A stretch of DNA of 64,000 bases from assembly GCA_964036045.1 (NCBI GenBank), contig OZ038385.1, forward strand, positions 37,294,063 through 37,358,062. The letters are read 5' to 3'. A model generated the notes under the pieces. That model saw only the letters and a program-made list of their open reading frames with translations. It had not been told where the DNA came from and made no database searches. Origin of the DNA: Eutreptiella sp. 'Long Island Sound 2002'. Lineage: Eukaryota; Euglenozoa; Euglenophyceae; Eutreptiales; Eutreptiaceae. The position numbers and the translations under genes are program-made. Positions 11,398-23,220 of the stretch are shown in pieces. Positions within the stretch are counted from its first letter, which is position 1. Each line of letters opens with the position of its first letter.

Positions 11398-13194
11398 GAG
11401 CTGATCTTGGGGTTCCAACGGCGGCTGAATGACCATGGCGTATTATGGGCTGAAGTGTTGGAGTTTGCAGAGGATGAGGTTGAGGAGCTATTGAAGGTCT
11501 CTTCAATCCGCTGGGCGCGAGCAGCTTGATTGCGGATTGAATCTTGTATTTCAAGCGACACGTGGAATTGTGCGCATCTCGCCCTATGGAGGCTGTACCA
11601 AAGTGCAGCGCCTTTTTGCCCTCCTTGTGACGAATCCTTGTGACGAGGTCATCCACACGGGACGATAGGGACACAGCGGATTCGGATTATGTCCGCTGTG
11701 CCTTGCTGTTCTTCAAGAATTCTCTGCTAACGCCCTGTTTCAGTAGTATCCTGACCTTATTTTGTCTGCAGGAGGTGCTGCAATACAATGTCATCGACCG
11801 CAACAAAATCAAGAAGCATTTGAGGGCGCAGAGGGCTCTGTCTGCTGCAAGTGACACTGTCAATGGCAAGGTGGCGCAGCCGGCCCCGACTGCACAAGGG
11901 AGGCCTCCAGGACCAATCAACGACACCCCTGTGACTGAGGCAGACGCCCCAGTGGAATTCTTGTGCCCCATAATGAATGAGCTCATGGATGACCCCGTTT
12001 TCACGTGCGATGGCCACACGTATTCACGGCAAGCCATCGTACAGTGGTTTGAGAGCTGCCCTGGGGTGTTCACGTCGCCAAACACAGGTCGTTGCTATTG
12101 CTTGTGCCCGGATTTGCGCCGCTGGTGGCTGCGCAAAGCGGAGGCCTCCCATTTTCACTGGTTTTCACTGCACAGGCCAGTTTTCGCTGCGTCTCTCTCA
12201 GGCTTTTCTGTGTGGTATTTCAACCGAAAGCCCCCAAATTGGACAGTGTGCGTGCTGAAAGCTCTGCGGTGTATATAGGACTGTCTGCACCCGACAAGCC
12301 ATAGTAATCAAGAGATGGGCTTGGACGGTGCGGCAGGTGCTGTATGGGCTGATCAGAGGAAGTGAACCGATGCCCCGGTGGCATTTGGCTCTCGGAGCCT
12401 CGAAAACGAAGCAAGTCCTGATCCTAATCTCAACCTGACGACTGTATTTGGTCAGCTGATGGGTTTTTCTGGGACAGCGTTGGGGTAATACCACCCACAA
12501 TGCTTTAGGACATACCCTGTTGTGCCACATTGACATGGAGTCACCCCCCGCAAATATCCATGTGTGAGGGTCAGAAAGAGGGCACATACATCACCGCAGC
12601 CCCAGCCCAGGAGAGAGAAGACAACTTGACAAATTTGTGTGGAGCAACGGGGTTCAGCACTTACTTTCAGAAGGAGATAAGGCACATTTGCTGGGCACGA
12701 CCTGGCATCTGGGTTTGTAGATAGATTTGGAGCTGGTTGCAGGGGGTGGGAAAAGTAATAAACTGGCACAGGCTCCTCAAATCAGTGTCTTCAGAGTCCC
12801 TGTTGGAGTGTTCAAAAATCAAAGATCAAAGATGCAACCGGGTACCCCAATCATGAGACGGATGTTTGTCAGGGCACTGTCGCGCATGAATTTGGGGAGG
12901 CATTCCCCGATGCCGAAGGGCCTTTTCTGGGATTTGCACTTCAGGTCTACCTCTGGACGACCCAACTCTGACAACGAATCACGCCCTCAAGGCCCAAGTT
13001 GCTGCATGGCGCGACAAACATGGGCTACCAGCGCCTGCTTCTCCACCTTCCCCTCGCAGACCTGCCCCTCGTACGCACGCCGTCAGCCCCAGCGAGCTCA
13101 TCAGCAGTGTCTCATCGCTTTTCCCCGTCCCTGTGTCCCTGACAGACGAGGACAGTGATGATGGCATGGAGTTCACCCCTGAGGCCATTGCTCG
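11398..13194 (+). CDS. SAM-like/U-box protein, probable E3 ubiquitin ligase (partial gene model)
   Basis: U-box proteins are E3 ligases that bind E2 enzymes through a zinc-free RING-like fold. Three exons join in phase: 11398-11496, 11772-12087 and 12945-13194, with introns of 275 and 857 bp (AAG|GTCTCT...CTGCAG; ACACAG|GTCGTT...CTTCAG). The first junction completes a SAM-like helical domain (AEDEVEELLK, then EVLQYNVIDRNKIKKHL). Exon 2 starts the U-box (EFLCPIMNELMDDPVFTCDG, HTYSRQAIVQWF, TSPNTG) and exon 3 completes it (LPLDDPTLTTNHALKAQVAA). The exact restoration of the U-box over the 857-bp intron is the strongest evidence. A Pro/Arg-rich linker and an acidic segment (TDEDSDDGMEF) follow. 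The true 5' end is missing (11398 follows a possible acceptor ACCCAACAG), and exon 3 may end at 13194 (donor GTGTGT) or later. Confidence 0.75.
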
Positions 13195-13339
13195 GTGTGT
13201 TGTGCCGTCCACCACAGCACTCAGTTCTGCCCTTCACAGGAACCACACACTCACTTCCAAGTGGGGGACCAGTTTTAGTGTTTTCTCTCTTTTTACGCGT
13301 GCCGTCCCGGTGTTTGCTGCCAATTGCACATGCCCGCAG

Positions 13340-13560
13340 GAGTATGCCATCCCTCTTTTCATAGACCTCGGGGGCCAAAGGCTCCAAGGGCCGGTCTTCC
13401 AGCCCCTTTCTCTGACGAGCTTCTTTTCGTTTCTCTCGTGGCGTTGCATGTTCGTGTGCTGTCTTCACAGACGGCCCCAACCACCACGTCACATATATCC
13501 ACATGATGCCCTACAGCGGGGCGGGGGCTGCAAAGCAAGGGCGAGTGCTACCGGAACAGG
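13340..13560 (+). other. Possible further exons of the U-box gene
   Basis: Two acceptor-like sites, TGCCCGCAG at 13339 and CTGTCTTCACAG at about 13470, precede open segments. In the phase left by exon 3, the first acceptor gives a short tail (SMPSLFS, then stop), which would end the protein. The second gives a longer Pro/Arg-rich reading (RRPQPPRHIYPHD). I cannot choose between them from sequence alone. Confidence 0.3.
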
Positions 13561-14408
13561 GGCACCGGTGAACCTATGGCGGTCACGCAACGCTATTATC
13601 TGGCGTGCTCTCTTTAAGCCTTGCTGGGGCATCGCCCAAAGTCACTGTACTGGCCACAAGACAAAGAGGCCTGCTGCTCAGTGAAAGCAAAAGGAGGAGG
13701 GAGGGAGGCTTTCCGTCTGTTGAAAATAGGGGATTTTCCTCCCTCCCCCCCTCCCGCCTTGCCTGCCTGCCTGTCTTGCTGTATCTATCCACCCATCCCA
13801 CCCTGTTTCCCTTCCTCTATCCCATGTGGTTTGGGGGAGTTAGGTGAAGATGATCCCCAGCACCCCCCTACTTGAGTAACGCTGAAAAATACCAACGTAC
13901 GAGTCTCCACAGACCTCTCTCGACCCTGTCAGCACTGAGGCGGCCTTACACACTGCTAGCACGTGGAGTTGTGGCTCCTGGCAAGGGGCATTGCAACCAT
14001 GCAAAGAGCCCAGCATCTCCATGTGGAGGGCCGAGTGCCTTCATGCAGAGGAGCAAGCAGCTCCATGCGGAGCACCACTTCCCACCTGCAGAGGTGGCAC
14101 AGATCATTTCACCTATCCTCTGGCCCCACATAATGAGAATAATGGCCCCACAGCCACCAGCCTAGATCACGTACTTATACCCAAACCACTAAATTGCAGT
14201 GGGTATTTCAACAAAATTGACATCCCTATTGCCCCCATCGATGAGCCTCAATTCCCAAGCGCCGTTCTGTGGCTTCACACATCTCCTTTCTCTGACAGGG
14301 GGGCCGCCCAACGCAGAGGCAAAGAACTGCAAAGGTAGAAGAAGAGGCAGAGCGTAGGTGGCACCAAAGCCCCCACACCTCACTTACTAGCATCGCAAAA
14401 TCAAGTAG

Positions 14409-14538
14409 CCTGAGGCAGAATACAGGCGGCAACAGCAACTTGCACAACAGGCACAAGAGCAGCGTAGCAAAGCTACAGTGGCTCATGAAAAAAAGATGGA
14501 GGGCTGGACGGAAATTGATTGCGAGCATTGTTGCAAAA
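14409..14538 (+). CDS. Probable coiled-coil exon, glutamine-rich
   Basis: After an acceptor-like CAAGTAG, one frame reads PEAEYRRQQQLAQQAQEQRS and then KATVAHEKKMEGWTEIDCEHCC, ending at a consensus donor (AAAA|GTAAGT). The Gln/Glu/Arg-rich part would be helical or coiled coil; the closing DCEHCCK has three cysteines and could begin a metal-binding module. It could be a later exon of the U-box gene 1.2 kb upstream, or belong to a separate gene. No downstream partner exon was matched. Confidence 0.45.
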
Positions 14539-17300
14539 GTAAGTCTTACCCCAGCCCACAAAACCCCCGCGCCTGCTTGTACGCCCCGAGCGGTAGGAAT
14601 CTGCTTCTCTTCAGTGTCCAGGATTTTCCCTTCACGTTTGCTCTTTGCGGGCGTGTGAGTGCCGCCCTGTGCACGTGCACCAACAGCGCGTCAACCCCCC
14701 CGTCCTCTGCGATGCCCATCCTCTGTGACCGTAGCACAGAAGAGGTCCCTGTTTGCATGCAAGCCTGCATGACTCCTGGCAAAGTGCAGCATTTGCTAGT
14801 GCATACGATGCTGAGGCGGAGAGAGAACAGGTGAGCAAGAGGAGTCGTAGAAGAGTATTGTAGGGGCTGGAGGGAGACGTCACAAGACAGCAGGTCCTGT
14901 TGGCAAACACTAGGAAGCGGATAGGGGTATGAAGTCCAAACAGCAGCCATACATCCCTGGGCAGGTGGTTTGTGTGCCGTAGAATGTGCTCTGCTCCAAC
15001 ATCAACTCCCTCCTTCCCATCCTCCCACTCCCCCTCCCTCCCTCCCTCCCCCCTCCTTCTGAAGGGAGTACCGAGGTTGGAGGATGGAGGAGTGGATGAA
15101 GAAGGAGAGAGTGGAAGGAGAAGGAGGGGGACCAAAAGACAGCAACGGAGAATAGTGAAAACTGCACACGAACCCATTGTACCTCTTACGGGAAGGGGGA
15201 AACAGGTGGAGTGGGATAGTCGTCTTTCTGTCATCACATTGGAGTCGGCCAGATGGTGCACGGTGCAGAATTTGAAGTTGGCGTAGTTTTACTGATGTGT
15301 GCAGCTGAAGTTCTCAGAGCAACAGTTTACCCAGTTTTTAGAAACCATATTTTTCAACATTTGAACCGTCTTTCCACAGCCTCCCATCCAGGCTAATATA
15401 TTTCGCATGCTGATCTGCATCAATTTTGTGTGCCCATATTCATTCTCATTGTGTTCAGATTATCGCATTTATCCAACACATTGGCGCGCTCACAAGCCAG
15501 CATCGCTATGATGCAGCAGTCGATCAACAGAGTCAGGGCGGAACTGGATTCGTGTGTTGCCTTCTGTCTTCCCGCAACATGTTGCACGTGACCTTGTCAT
15601 TGCTGACTGGTGCTGACGTTCTGCTATTGTTGGGGACGTCGCCTGCTATTCGCTTGTGTCACAGGAGCATCCGTGCCAACGAAACGGCCCAGATACCAGG
15701 CGACAATTGCCATACGAACCAGTGCCTCCTTTGAGGACACGGCTTCTGTTTTCTTTGTTTCGTCAAAACCTGTGCTCAAAGACCGCGGTGATCCTCCAAC
15801 TGCCGTCGGTTGAATCTGCAATTTTTGTCGCCTAAGTACTGATTGCTGGGCCCCGTGTAACGGACGCTGTGGAGTTTTTCTTGTTTTGCGGTTGAAGACC
15901 GTTCTGACATTAAATCTTGCGTGGAACATAGTTAAGTGTGGAGGTGGGGAGCATGTCTTCTGGCACTTGTTGCCCATCGGCTGGTCCTGCAGCAGGGCGC
16001 AGCAATCTGGTGGTACTAATTGTCGGCCTGCGGTCCTCGGGCAGGCCATGGCTCGTTCACTGCGCGTTCACCGCTCGTTCAGAGCACTGCATCGCTCTCA
16101 AACCGGACGTGAGCATTAACATCAGTTCTGCACTCTGTTCCAGAGCATTGTTTCATTGGATGGCAGGACGGACACGACGGAGACTGATTGACAGTGAACA
16201 AATACGCTTTGCTGCCGCAGTGCGTTGCTTGTAGGGACAGTGGGCGCAGAAAAACGACAAATGGTTGCGTGTGTGTCTTCTCTCACGGGCGTCCCACCTG
16301 CGAATTTTTTCGAGGAGACTCCCGTGCTTTATCCTAATGCCAGTCTCCCCTGGCGCTGTCACCGCACCATTTGTATCATTGTTTGCTCCGTTGCTCTCAG
16401 CTCCACTACAGCGCGTGCCAGTGCGCTAGCCACTGCCTCCCGGCCAGTGCAGGACAGGCGACAAGCTGCTGCTTCTGGCCTGGGTTCGTCGTCATGCTCC
16501 AACTGCAGTCCGGATAGCCCCTGTATCGACTGTCGCATCAATCGGCATAAAGAGCAGTATGGGTGGATGACGTCCCCGCATGCTCGAGGACGCTTGCAAC
16601 GCCACCAGGATTTTGCAGGTGTGGTGGCATGGAAGAAAGCTTCCCTGTGCTGGGCTGCTTTCAGCCGTACATGGCCTTGCAATGACACAATGCAACCCAC
16701 AATTGTATGGTTTGCATTGAAAATGGTGCATCCAAATTTTGGTCCCTTGTGTGCTGTTGCATGCTGTGCTGTCGCATGCTGTGCCGATCGATGATGCCTG
16801 GAGGTCAGTCCGTGATGGACAAACATGAATGGCGTCGCCGGAGCACGAATATATTGATTGGCTTAACCAGAGTACAACTTCCACTCAACGCATCACCTCG
16901 GCATCTCGCCACGATCGGATGCCGTTGTGCAACCGCTTCTGTGAAATCTCACCAGCCCACGCCAGCATATCAAGCTCTGTGCTTGGGGTTCCATTTGTAC
17001 TCCACCGATGAACATAGATACCAGCTGCCGTTCATGATGTAGGATTAGACGGGGCAGCAACCGGAAAATGCAAGCAAGCCAGCAAGCCGCCTTCGGCACT
17101 AAAACGTTTGCACATCAGGGGAGCAAGAGCGCTCCATCCGAATGATGGAATGGCTTTGCGTCTATGGGACTTTTGGGGAGTCATCATGCTTTGTCATTTG
17201 CTGCTCCCCGTCAGTGTGCAACGCCTCTTGTTTGATGTCCCTCCTCGGGTACATTGAATGTCAGGGGCCTGCTTCGTGTAGCCCTGGTCACACTTCCCGT
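14539..17300. other. Intergenic or intronic stretch, no supported gene
   Basis: Open frames such as 15938-16234 plus and 16225-16794 plus (with a Cys cluster CSNCSPDSPCIDCRIN near 16500) have no matching splice chain. A polypyrimidine tract at 15003-15058 and a purine-rich tract at 15061-15130 are low complexity. Confidence 0.4.
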
Positions 17301-17319
17301 CACTCTGAACTGTTCATCA

Positions 17320-17565
17320 GTGCAGTACGAAAGGGACCCCAGGCACAGAGTGTGACACGCAGGCTGGGCTGGTCAGATTGCGCAGGGCCCTGGCCTCCAT
17401 CCTCGGCGATACCCCCAGGCGTCTCAACGAACGCCACGTCTCGCTGCAGTTCTGTTGCAACAAGACAAAGGCCTCAGGTGATCAACCCGACGTCTTGCGC
17501 ATCGCCAACGTCATTCGAGTGTCTTCTGGCACCCTCCCGTTTTTCAGGTCCCCTCGCGTCCGATG
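17320..17565 (+). CDS. Unrecognised coding-like exon
   Basis: One frame stays open and looks protein-like through GTECDTQAGLVRLRRALASI, LGDTPRRLNERHVSLQFCCN and DVLRIANVIRVSSGTLPFF. It follows acceptor-like CATCAG and CAGTGCAG, and a CCGTTTTTCAG near 17548 could be another acceptor. I know no family for it and the boundaries are uncertain. Confidence 0.3.
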
Positions 17566-18294
17566 TGCCCTCCCCAGCCTCAGATTTCAGTACATCGTCC
17601 CAGAGAACCATGAGGTATTTGTGATGCATTGTTGCTGAAGCTCCTGTGGCATGCCATGGCTGCGATGTGTTTCGGACCGTGTCTGTGCCAAGGAGTTGGT
17701 TTCAGTGTAGACAAAGGGCGATGCACCAGGGGACGTAGGTAGGGAGCTGGAAGGAAAATTTGTGGGGACGGGTCAACAACTCATCCTTGTTGGGCGAGTG
17801 ACCGGGAGCAGTTGCACAGGGAGATGGCAGCCGCAGGTTATGCAGGGGAGATGCACAAAGCCGCGGCATCACAGAGCAGAGGTCAGGCAGTGTGGCATGG
17901 AGTGGCTCATGCATTGTGAAAGACACTGCCAGCGCAAAGGTGACAAGTAGCGTCTTGGGGTCCGTGAGGTGCACAAGCGAATGCTGTACATTCCCAAACG
18001 CCCCCTATTTTTGAACTTTGCAGGGTCTTAGACTGGGTCCAGCGAATTCATCCCCTGCTGTCCACAACATTCCAAATAAAACACTAAGGTCAAGTGTAGT
18101 AGCGTACTGCTCATCGCTATTATCACTACCGCCGGTTCAAAATTTACATGCGCCCGCTTCCTCATTGTCCGTGGCAGCCTCACAAGCGCACAAGCACCCT
18201 CAACAACCAGTTTATCATGGTCACCTGGTTTGCGCCCGCGCATTCATCCTTCTTCACATGTGCTGAAAATGCTGCACAACGAAGGCTGGTCAAA

Positions 18295-18684
18295 ATGGCA
18301 CGCACCAAAAGACTGGTGTGGTATGACCGGGAGGGATTCGATCCCATCCGTTTGGCCAAGGAGGAGTCAATGAGCAGTGTGTCCGACGGAACGCGTGGGA
18401 GCGGCGCTGGACCACACGGAGCAACCACGGCAAACGTAGGGGAGTCGGGCCCAGCCAGCCCCAACGACCATTTTATGACCCCCAAGCGCAGTGCCCCTGC
18501 CTGCGGGTATGCGAATGGCGGCTGGGCTGGGTCATGCACCGGGAAGGGGGGCACGGCGGGGGATAGACCCAAATGCTGCCAGGCAGAATTTGGGACAAAA
18601 AAAAGTCAGAATAAGCGAAAACAGAACAGAGCACGAGCGGAGTGGACTGAAGAGGAGACTGGCGCAGGTCTCGTGAGGCTATAA
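18295..18684 (+). CDS. Unrecognised basic protein with a Trp-containing C-terminal motif
   Basis: The frame runs from ATG 18295 (MARTKRLVWYDREGFDPIRL) to TAA 18682-18684, 129 codons. The middle is Gly/Ser/Pro-rich and probably disordered. The end is strongly basic (KKSQNKRKQNRARAEW) followed by TEEET, which resembles the start of a Myb/SANT or trihelix DNA-binding domain but stops at once. A donor-like GCGCAG|GTCTCG near 18666 could continue the domain in another exon. Function is not assigned. Confidence 0.3.
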   Translation: MARTKRLVWYDREGFDPIRLAKEESMSSVSDGTRGSGAGPHGATTANVGESGPASPNDHFMTPKRSAPACGYANGGWAGSCTGKGGTAGDRPKCCQAEFGTKKSQNKRKQNRARAEWTEEETGAGLVRL

Positions 18685-21295
18685 AAGCCGCAATACCCAG
18701 GGAAAGTGCAGAAATGTGGGAACCTGCAAAAAAAGGCGATTTTTGCGCGTGCTTTTTTTTTTATATATATTTTTGTCATCCACCCCCCCCCCCGAACCTC
18801 CGCTCCGCCAGAGAAGCGCCGAAAAGCTGCTGAACACCCTGAAATGTGTGGCCCTAACGGTCTGATTCATGGCACAGAAGTGATGTTTCTGTCAATGAAC
18901 CTCTCGTTAGCGCCACTGCCCCCCCCCCCAAATCCAAACATTAAGTACAGTGTCTCCCCCCGGCACTCCCAACCGGCACACATACGCAGCCTTTACGCCC
19001 CCCCTCCCAAATGAGAATAACTCTCGCACGCCACTGCCTTCCTCACTGCGTTATTGCGGGGGGAACGGCGGGTCCGAGGGCGCGACAAGTGGGACCCCCG
19101 CGCCCTCCTCCCGCTTCTCGCAGCACCAGCGACGTGCCCAGCAGCACCCGTGCCCCGCCCGGCCGGCGCCCCGGGCCGTCCCGGTCGCAGCCCTCGCGCC
19201 GCAGTGCCCCTGCACGAGGCTTCATTTGGGAAAGTGCAGCTTTGGGCCCAGGGCCGGACCCTCTGCCTCAGCAGGACCCCGTGCCCAGACGGCCCGGGCC
19301 TCGCGTGGCCGGGGGCTGCAACCGCCCGTTGCTTCGTTGATGTGAGCCTTGTGGATGGCGCTGCCCCACGCGTTGCCTTCGCCGTGCGATGCACGGCCCT
19401 GTGGCGTCCTCAGGCCCTGCCTCATCGTCACCGCCCCCGACGGCGAGGGCACGCCCGGTGCCCCCGCTCTGCCGCGCGGTGCGTGGCCCTGCCTCCCTCG
19501 GGCCGCGCCACACCGCCGCGTCCTGACCCTATGCCAATGCACAGGGCCCGTGTCTGGGGCCGGCGTTGGCATGGGACGCCTCAGACTCGCTACTGCTCGC
19601 CACTGGTCGCGGTGGCGGGGCGTGGGACGTGTGGGACGAGTGTTGCTTCTCCCTCCCACTTCGGGGGTCACACTTGGCAGAGTGCCGGATCTGAAGTGTG
19701 CCCCGTGCCCCCGAGAGAACCGATTGCAGTCATTGGCGCGCTGGGGAACGGCCCTGGTCAACAAGGGCAGCGGGCTGGTTCCGTCCACACCGTCCTTCTA
19801 CCTGCCCGAAGTAAGGGTGGGGTGTTCGGGAGGGGAGAAGTTCGCTCGGAAAATTTCGCGGTTAAGAAAAGTGGCGAAATCCTCCCACTCCGGCGACATT
19901 TTCGCGGCGTGTGACCAACAGTCTCACTGTGAATGCGGATGCCGGTGAAAACGATGAATTCAGACACGTGCAGCAGTGTACCAGGCGGAGGGAAGGGACG
20001 AAGATGTGTTTGTTTCCATCCAGAGCCTCTCAGGAAATAAGAGGAACCATCCAGAGCCCACCACTAAACAACAGCAAGCTTCAGGATTCCTGGAGGTGGC
20101 GAAAATTTCCCCGTCCGAAATTATCCGCGTCGATATTGTCCCCTGCCAAGCCCCCCCCCCCTTCCCCTCTCTGTAGTGGCTCCGATGCGGTGATTCTTCA
20201 CATGAATCCTCCTGTAAATACCCGCAGTGATCTCTGGCTGAATTTCGGATCCCCAGGAACGCTAGTCAACCCGTGGTCAGGCCGCTTTGATGCAATGCTT
20301 TGGGCAGGGGACCGCGATGCCCCAAACAAAGCAGTGGCCCCGCCTTGTTTCTGACCCTGGCACACGGTGCATGCCCCTGCACTCCACGGAGCCCACCACT
20401 GTCCCTTAACCCCCCCGCACACGTCTCACACCCGTTGGGCACGCCTCCTGCGCACTGCAGGCGCGCCGCAGGCGCCGCAGGGGAAGGGGAATCAGCTGTG
20501 GGGTAATTGGCACCGCATTAATCATCCTCACGTTTGGGTGAAGGAAGTGGTCAAACGGGAACAACGGCGCGGCACAACCCTCAAAACGGACAAAAATGTT
20601 GCAATGACCACTTCCCATTCGAAAACGGGGTTCACAAAGGGTACGACTTCCCCTGTTCCGTGATAATTACCCAAATTGCGCGCCGCAGGCGCCGCGTGAT
20701 CCGCGTTCCCCTCTCTTGACCTGCACACGGTATACTGCCTCTTGCCCTCATCTCGGCCCTACCAATACCAACATCACTAACACCCGCGGAAACCCGCGCC
20801 GTCCCACATTGTGCGTTGCCGTTCCGCATGCGGACCCGCCCACACCGCCCACGTGTGTGACCACTGTGTACGGCCCGTTGATCCGTGCAATCAGTGCATG
20901 GCCTCCGCTTCCACTTCACCTGCCGCAGCCTGGGGCTACCCCCCGGTGCGTCTGCCCCCATCGCGGCCCTGCCGCGCTATCCATGCCCCAGTCCTATGCT
21001 GACGCCACGATGCAGTTCATGACCTGCACATCACCTGAACCCCAGCACAACCGTATGATCGCCCCCCTCGTCCTGACCTCGCCGCATGTGTATGGCCTTT
21101 GCGCCGTCGTATGATCTGCATGATCCTTCATCATCCGGACCCTACCGCCCCGTGTGTGCCCCCCGGGCCTCCCTTTGCAGCATTGGCGGTCCAGCCGGCG
21201 GCCTTGATGGGGAAGCCGGACTGCCTCGTTGAGGAGGGGAGGGGAGGGAAGGGGGGTGGGTGGGTCCCACAACACCCACCCACCCCCTTCGAGTC
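18685..21295. other. Mixed non-coding stretch with a GC-rich block
   Basis: A T-rich run with TATATATA (18751-18775) and C homopolymers (18784-18793, 18920-18929) precede a GC-rich block at about 19060-19640. The 199-286 codon frames there overlap on both strands, which is expected where stop codons are rare, and show no motif. One possible short exon lies at 19976-20140 (reading EGRDEDVFVSIQSLSGNK), without a recognised family. The foldback at 20461-20695 is listed separately. Confidence 0.4.
20461..20695. repeat. Nested foldback between 18-bp direct repeats
   Basis: GCGCGCCGCAGGCGCCGC occurs at 20461-20478 and again, identical, at 20678-20695. Between them are two nested inverted pairs: GGGTAATT (20501) with AATTACCC (20665), extended imperfectly, and GGAAGTGGTCA (20543-20553) with TGACCACTTCC (20605-20615). 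This could be a small MITE-like insertion or a structured regulatory element. The direct repeats are longer than most target-site duplications. Confidence 0.5.
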
Positions 21296-21450
21296 TCAGC
21301 CCCCCGCCGCTCTTAAAAGATTGGGCCAAATTTGCTCCCGGACCTTGGGCCAAGCAGAAATTCTCTCCAGCACCTTCGGCGCCCATTCATTTAGACCAAA
21401 ACTTTTCTTCAGTGCCTCTAAAAGCTCAGCAGCACTCGGGGAGAGGGGGG
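21296..21450 (-). CDS. Unrecognised helical coding-like segment
   Basis: On the minus strand one frame reads PSAAELLEALKKSFGLNEWA then PKVLERISAWPKVREQIWPN, a regular amphipathic-helix pattern with no low-complexity bias, unlike the G/C homopolymer sequence on both sides. It could be one exon of a minus-strand gene. No family recognised. Confidence 0.3.
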
Positions 21451-21505
21451 GGGGCGCTGGACCCACTGACCCCCCCCCAGACCCAGCCCCCCCCCCCCAA
21501 GACTC

Positions 21506-21533
21506 ACCCACCCACCCACCCACCCACCCCCCT
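21506..21533. repeat. Short (CCCA)n tract
   Basis: Tandem CCCA/CACC words follow a run of C. It is simple sequence in a purine/pyrimidine-asymmetric stretch. Confidence 0.8.
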
Positions 21534-22131
21534 TATCAGGAGCCCTGATAGGGGTAGGAAAGGGTACACACCTATCTCTTGCTGCGGCAACAGTGTGAGG
21601 AGTCCTGTGCTCGGACCAATTTGCTTGTCATTGTGATCGTGCCCCATGATGAAGTAGCGGCACGTTGAGTGGACGTGTATATCCGCCATCAGAACCGCAG
21701 ATGCATGTAAATGTTACTGGGACATCTAGTACCGGCTTGTACTGGGCAACTGTACCGGGCGTACAACACAGGATTGCCACAGGCAAAGCTTTTCGATGTT
21801 GTGCATCACGCATGGAATCATGCATGTTCTCCCGGACGCTTTGAAACATACACCTTGAAGAACTGTCTCCTTCCCCGTCCCATTTTCAACAGCAGAAACC
21901 TAGTGGGCACGAAACCGCCTCGCCATTGTCTGTAGGAGATCACAAACGGCCCAACGGTTGTATCTTCACCTGTTGGATTCGTACTGGCAACGTCTGCTGG
22001 TAACCAGATGGTCGCAACTTGGTGGTGATGGTGATGGTGGGATGACAATATCATCCATTTGATTTTATCTTTTATATCTTTTCCACACTCAATAAAGGCA
22101 AGGGGTCGTCAATGTGCAATCAGACCATTCA

Positions 22132-22134
<3 letters not shown>

Positions 22135-22177
<43 letters not shown>
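22135..22177. repeat. (TC)n microsatellite, 43 bp
   Basis: Uninterrupted TC dinucleotides, about 21 copies. Confidence 0.97.
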
Positions 22178-22180
<3 letters not shown>

Positions 22181-22488
22181 CACTCAGGCTTGGCCTCCGA
22201 ATTGCTTGCTTAATTGGACTTATTGTTTTCCGTCCCTTCTCCAGACACAATAAAGATCGAACAGATTACAATCACAGCGGATTCTGCTGATTTCTCTGCA
22301 ACCATTCAGCAACCTGTGCAACATTGCTGGGTGTGCGCATCCAAAGCTCATCAGCATCATACAGGGGGTAGTAATGTTTGCCGCTGTATTCAGTGTTCGT
22401 GGACGGATCTGAAGGGACTTTTCTTGAGTATTCCAAAAGTAATGGTTTTTGGTCGGCTGTGGATTGTCAATTGTGATTTTCTCAACGT

Positions 22489-22940
22489 TCATGGCCCCTG
22501 CCCAAGAGAACTGGGGGGGTTTGCTGCACGGTTTTTGTCCTTTAACGGGACCACACCGTGCGCAACTGTTTGGAAGAATACAACTATGTAGCGGGGGGTA
22601 CATCGATGGTCTCGCATATCTCGGTCGTCCGGGACACAAAGTTTGCTGAACCCTGTGGCACCCTGTGCGTCGTCGTGGTGTGTACCGGGTACACAACGAA
22701 ACTTCTGCTTTGTGCCATCAGCGTTGATCCAGCCACCAAAGCGCAGGCCATCAGTCCGCAGCAGCACTGGTTTGCCAGTCCCGTCACGATGCCATGTATT
22801 GTCACCGTCGCAGGCCGTACTACGGAGGCGCCGTCGCATGCAGTCTATCCATGCTCAATGCGATGTCCCGTCATTTCCTGCTGTTCCATCAGTTCCAGCA
22901 GCACCGGGGCTACCCCGCGATATGCAACCGAGCATTGTGT
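22489..22940 (-). pseudogene. PhyH-like 2-oxoglutarate/Fe(II) dioxygenase relic
   Basis: A strong minus-strand acceptor (TTTTCTCTTGCAG) precedes position 22940, and the next frame reads CSVAYRGVAPVLLELMEQQE to HRIEHG before a stop. One base out of frame the reading resumes (IDCMRRRLRSTACDGDN) and carries a candidate HxD iron motif (TWHRDG), then GGWINADGTKQKFRCVPGTH and VVFFQTVAHGVV with a candidate distal His. PhyH-type oxygenases bind iron by HxD...H, and the spacing here is plausible. The one-base break lies near 22843-22855, with no room for an intron, so this is either a decayed copy or a sequence error. Family assignment is from motif memory. The C-terminal part, including the 2OG-binding Arg, was not identified. 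Confidence 0.4.
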
Positions 22941-23006
22941 CTGCAAGAGAAAAGGGAAACAGGGACACCCATTCACAGAACGAGTTGATTTTTGTGCACT
23001 TTTGCG

Positions 23007-23205
23007 CAAATGTTGACACCCAAACGTTGACACCCAATTGTTGACACCCCATGTTGACACCCAATGTTGACACCCAATGTTGACACCGAATGTTGACACC
23101 CAATGTTGACACCCAATGTTGACACCACCAATTGTTGAGACCCAATCTTGTCACCAAATGTTGACACCAAATGTTGACACCCAAATGTTGACACCCAATG
23201 TTCCC
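23007..23205. repeat. 13-bp tandem repeat, about 15 copies
   Basis: The unit is TGTTGACACCCAA, with 12-14 bp variants. It starts the transition zone leading to the satellites and ends 16 bp before the first 412-bp repeat copy. It may lie in the intron upstream of the dioxygenase-like relic on the minus strand. Confidence 0.93.
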
Positions 23206-23220
23206 AACACCCAACGTCGG

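Noticed and set aside
19054-19948. Overlapping ORFs of 188-286 codons on both strands
   Set aside because: The GC-rich block makes stops rare in all frames. Composition is Arg/Pro/Ala-rich with no motif, and the strands conflict.
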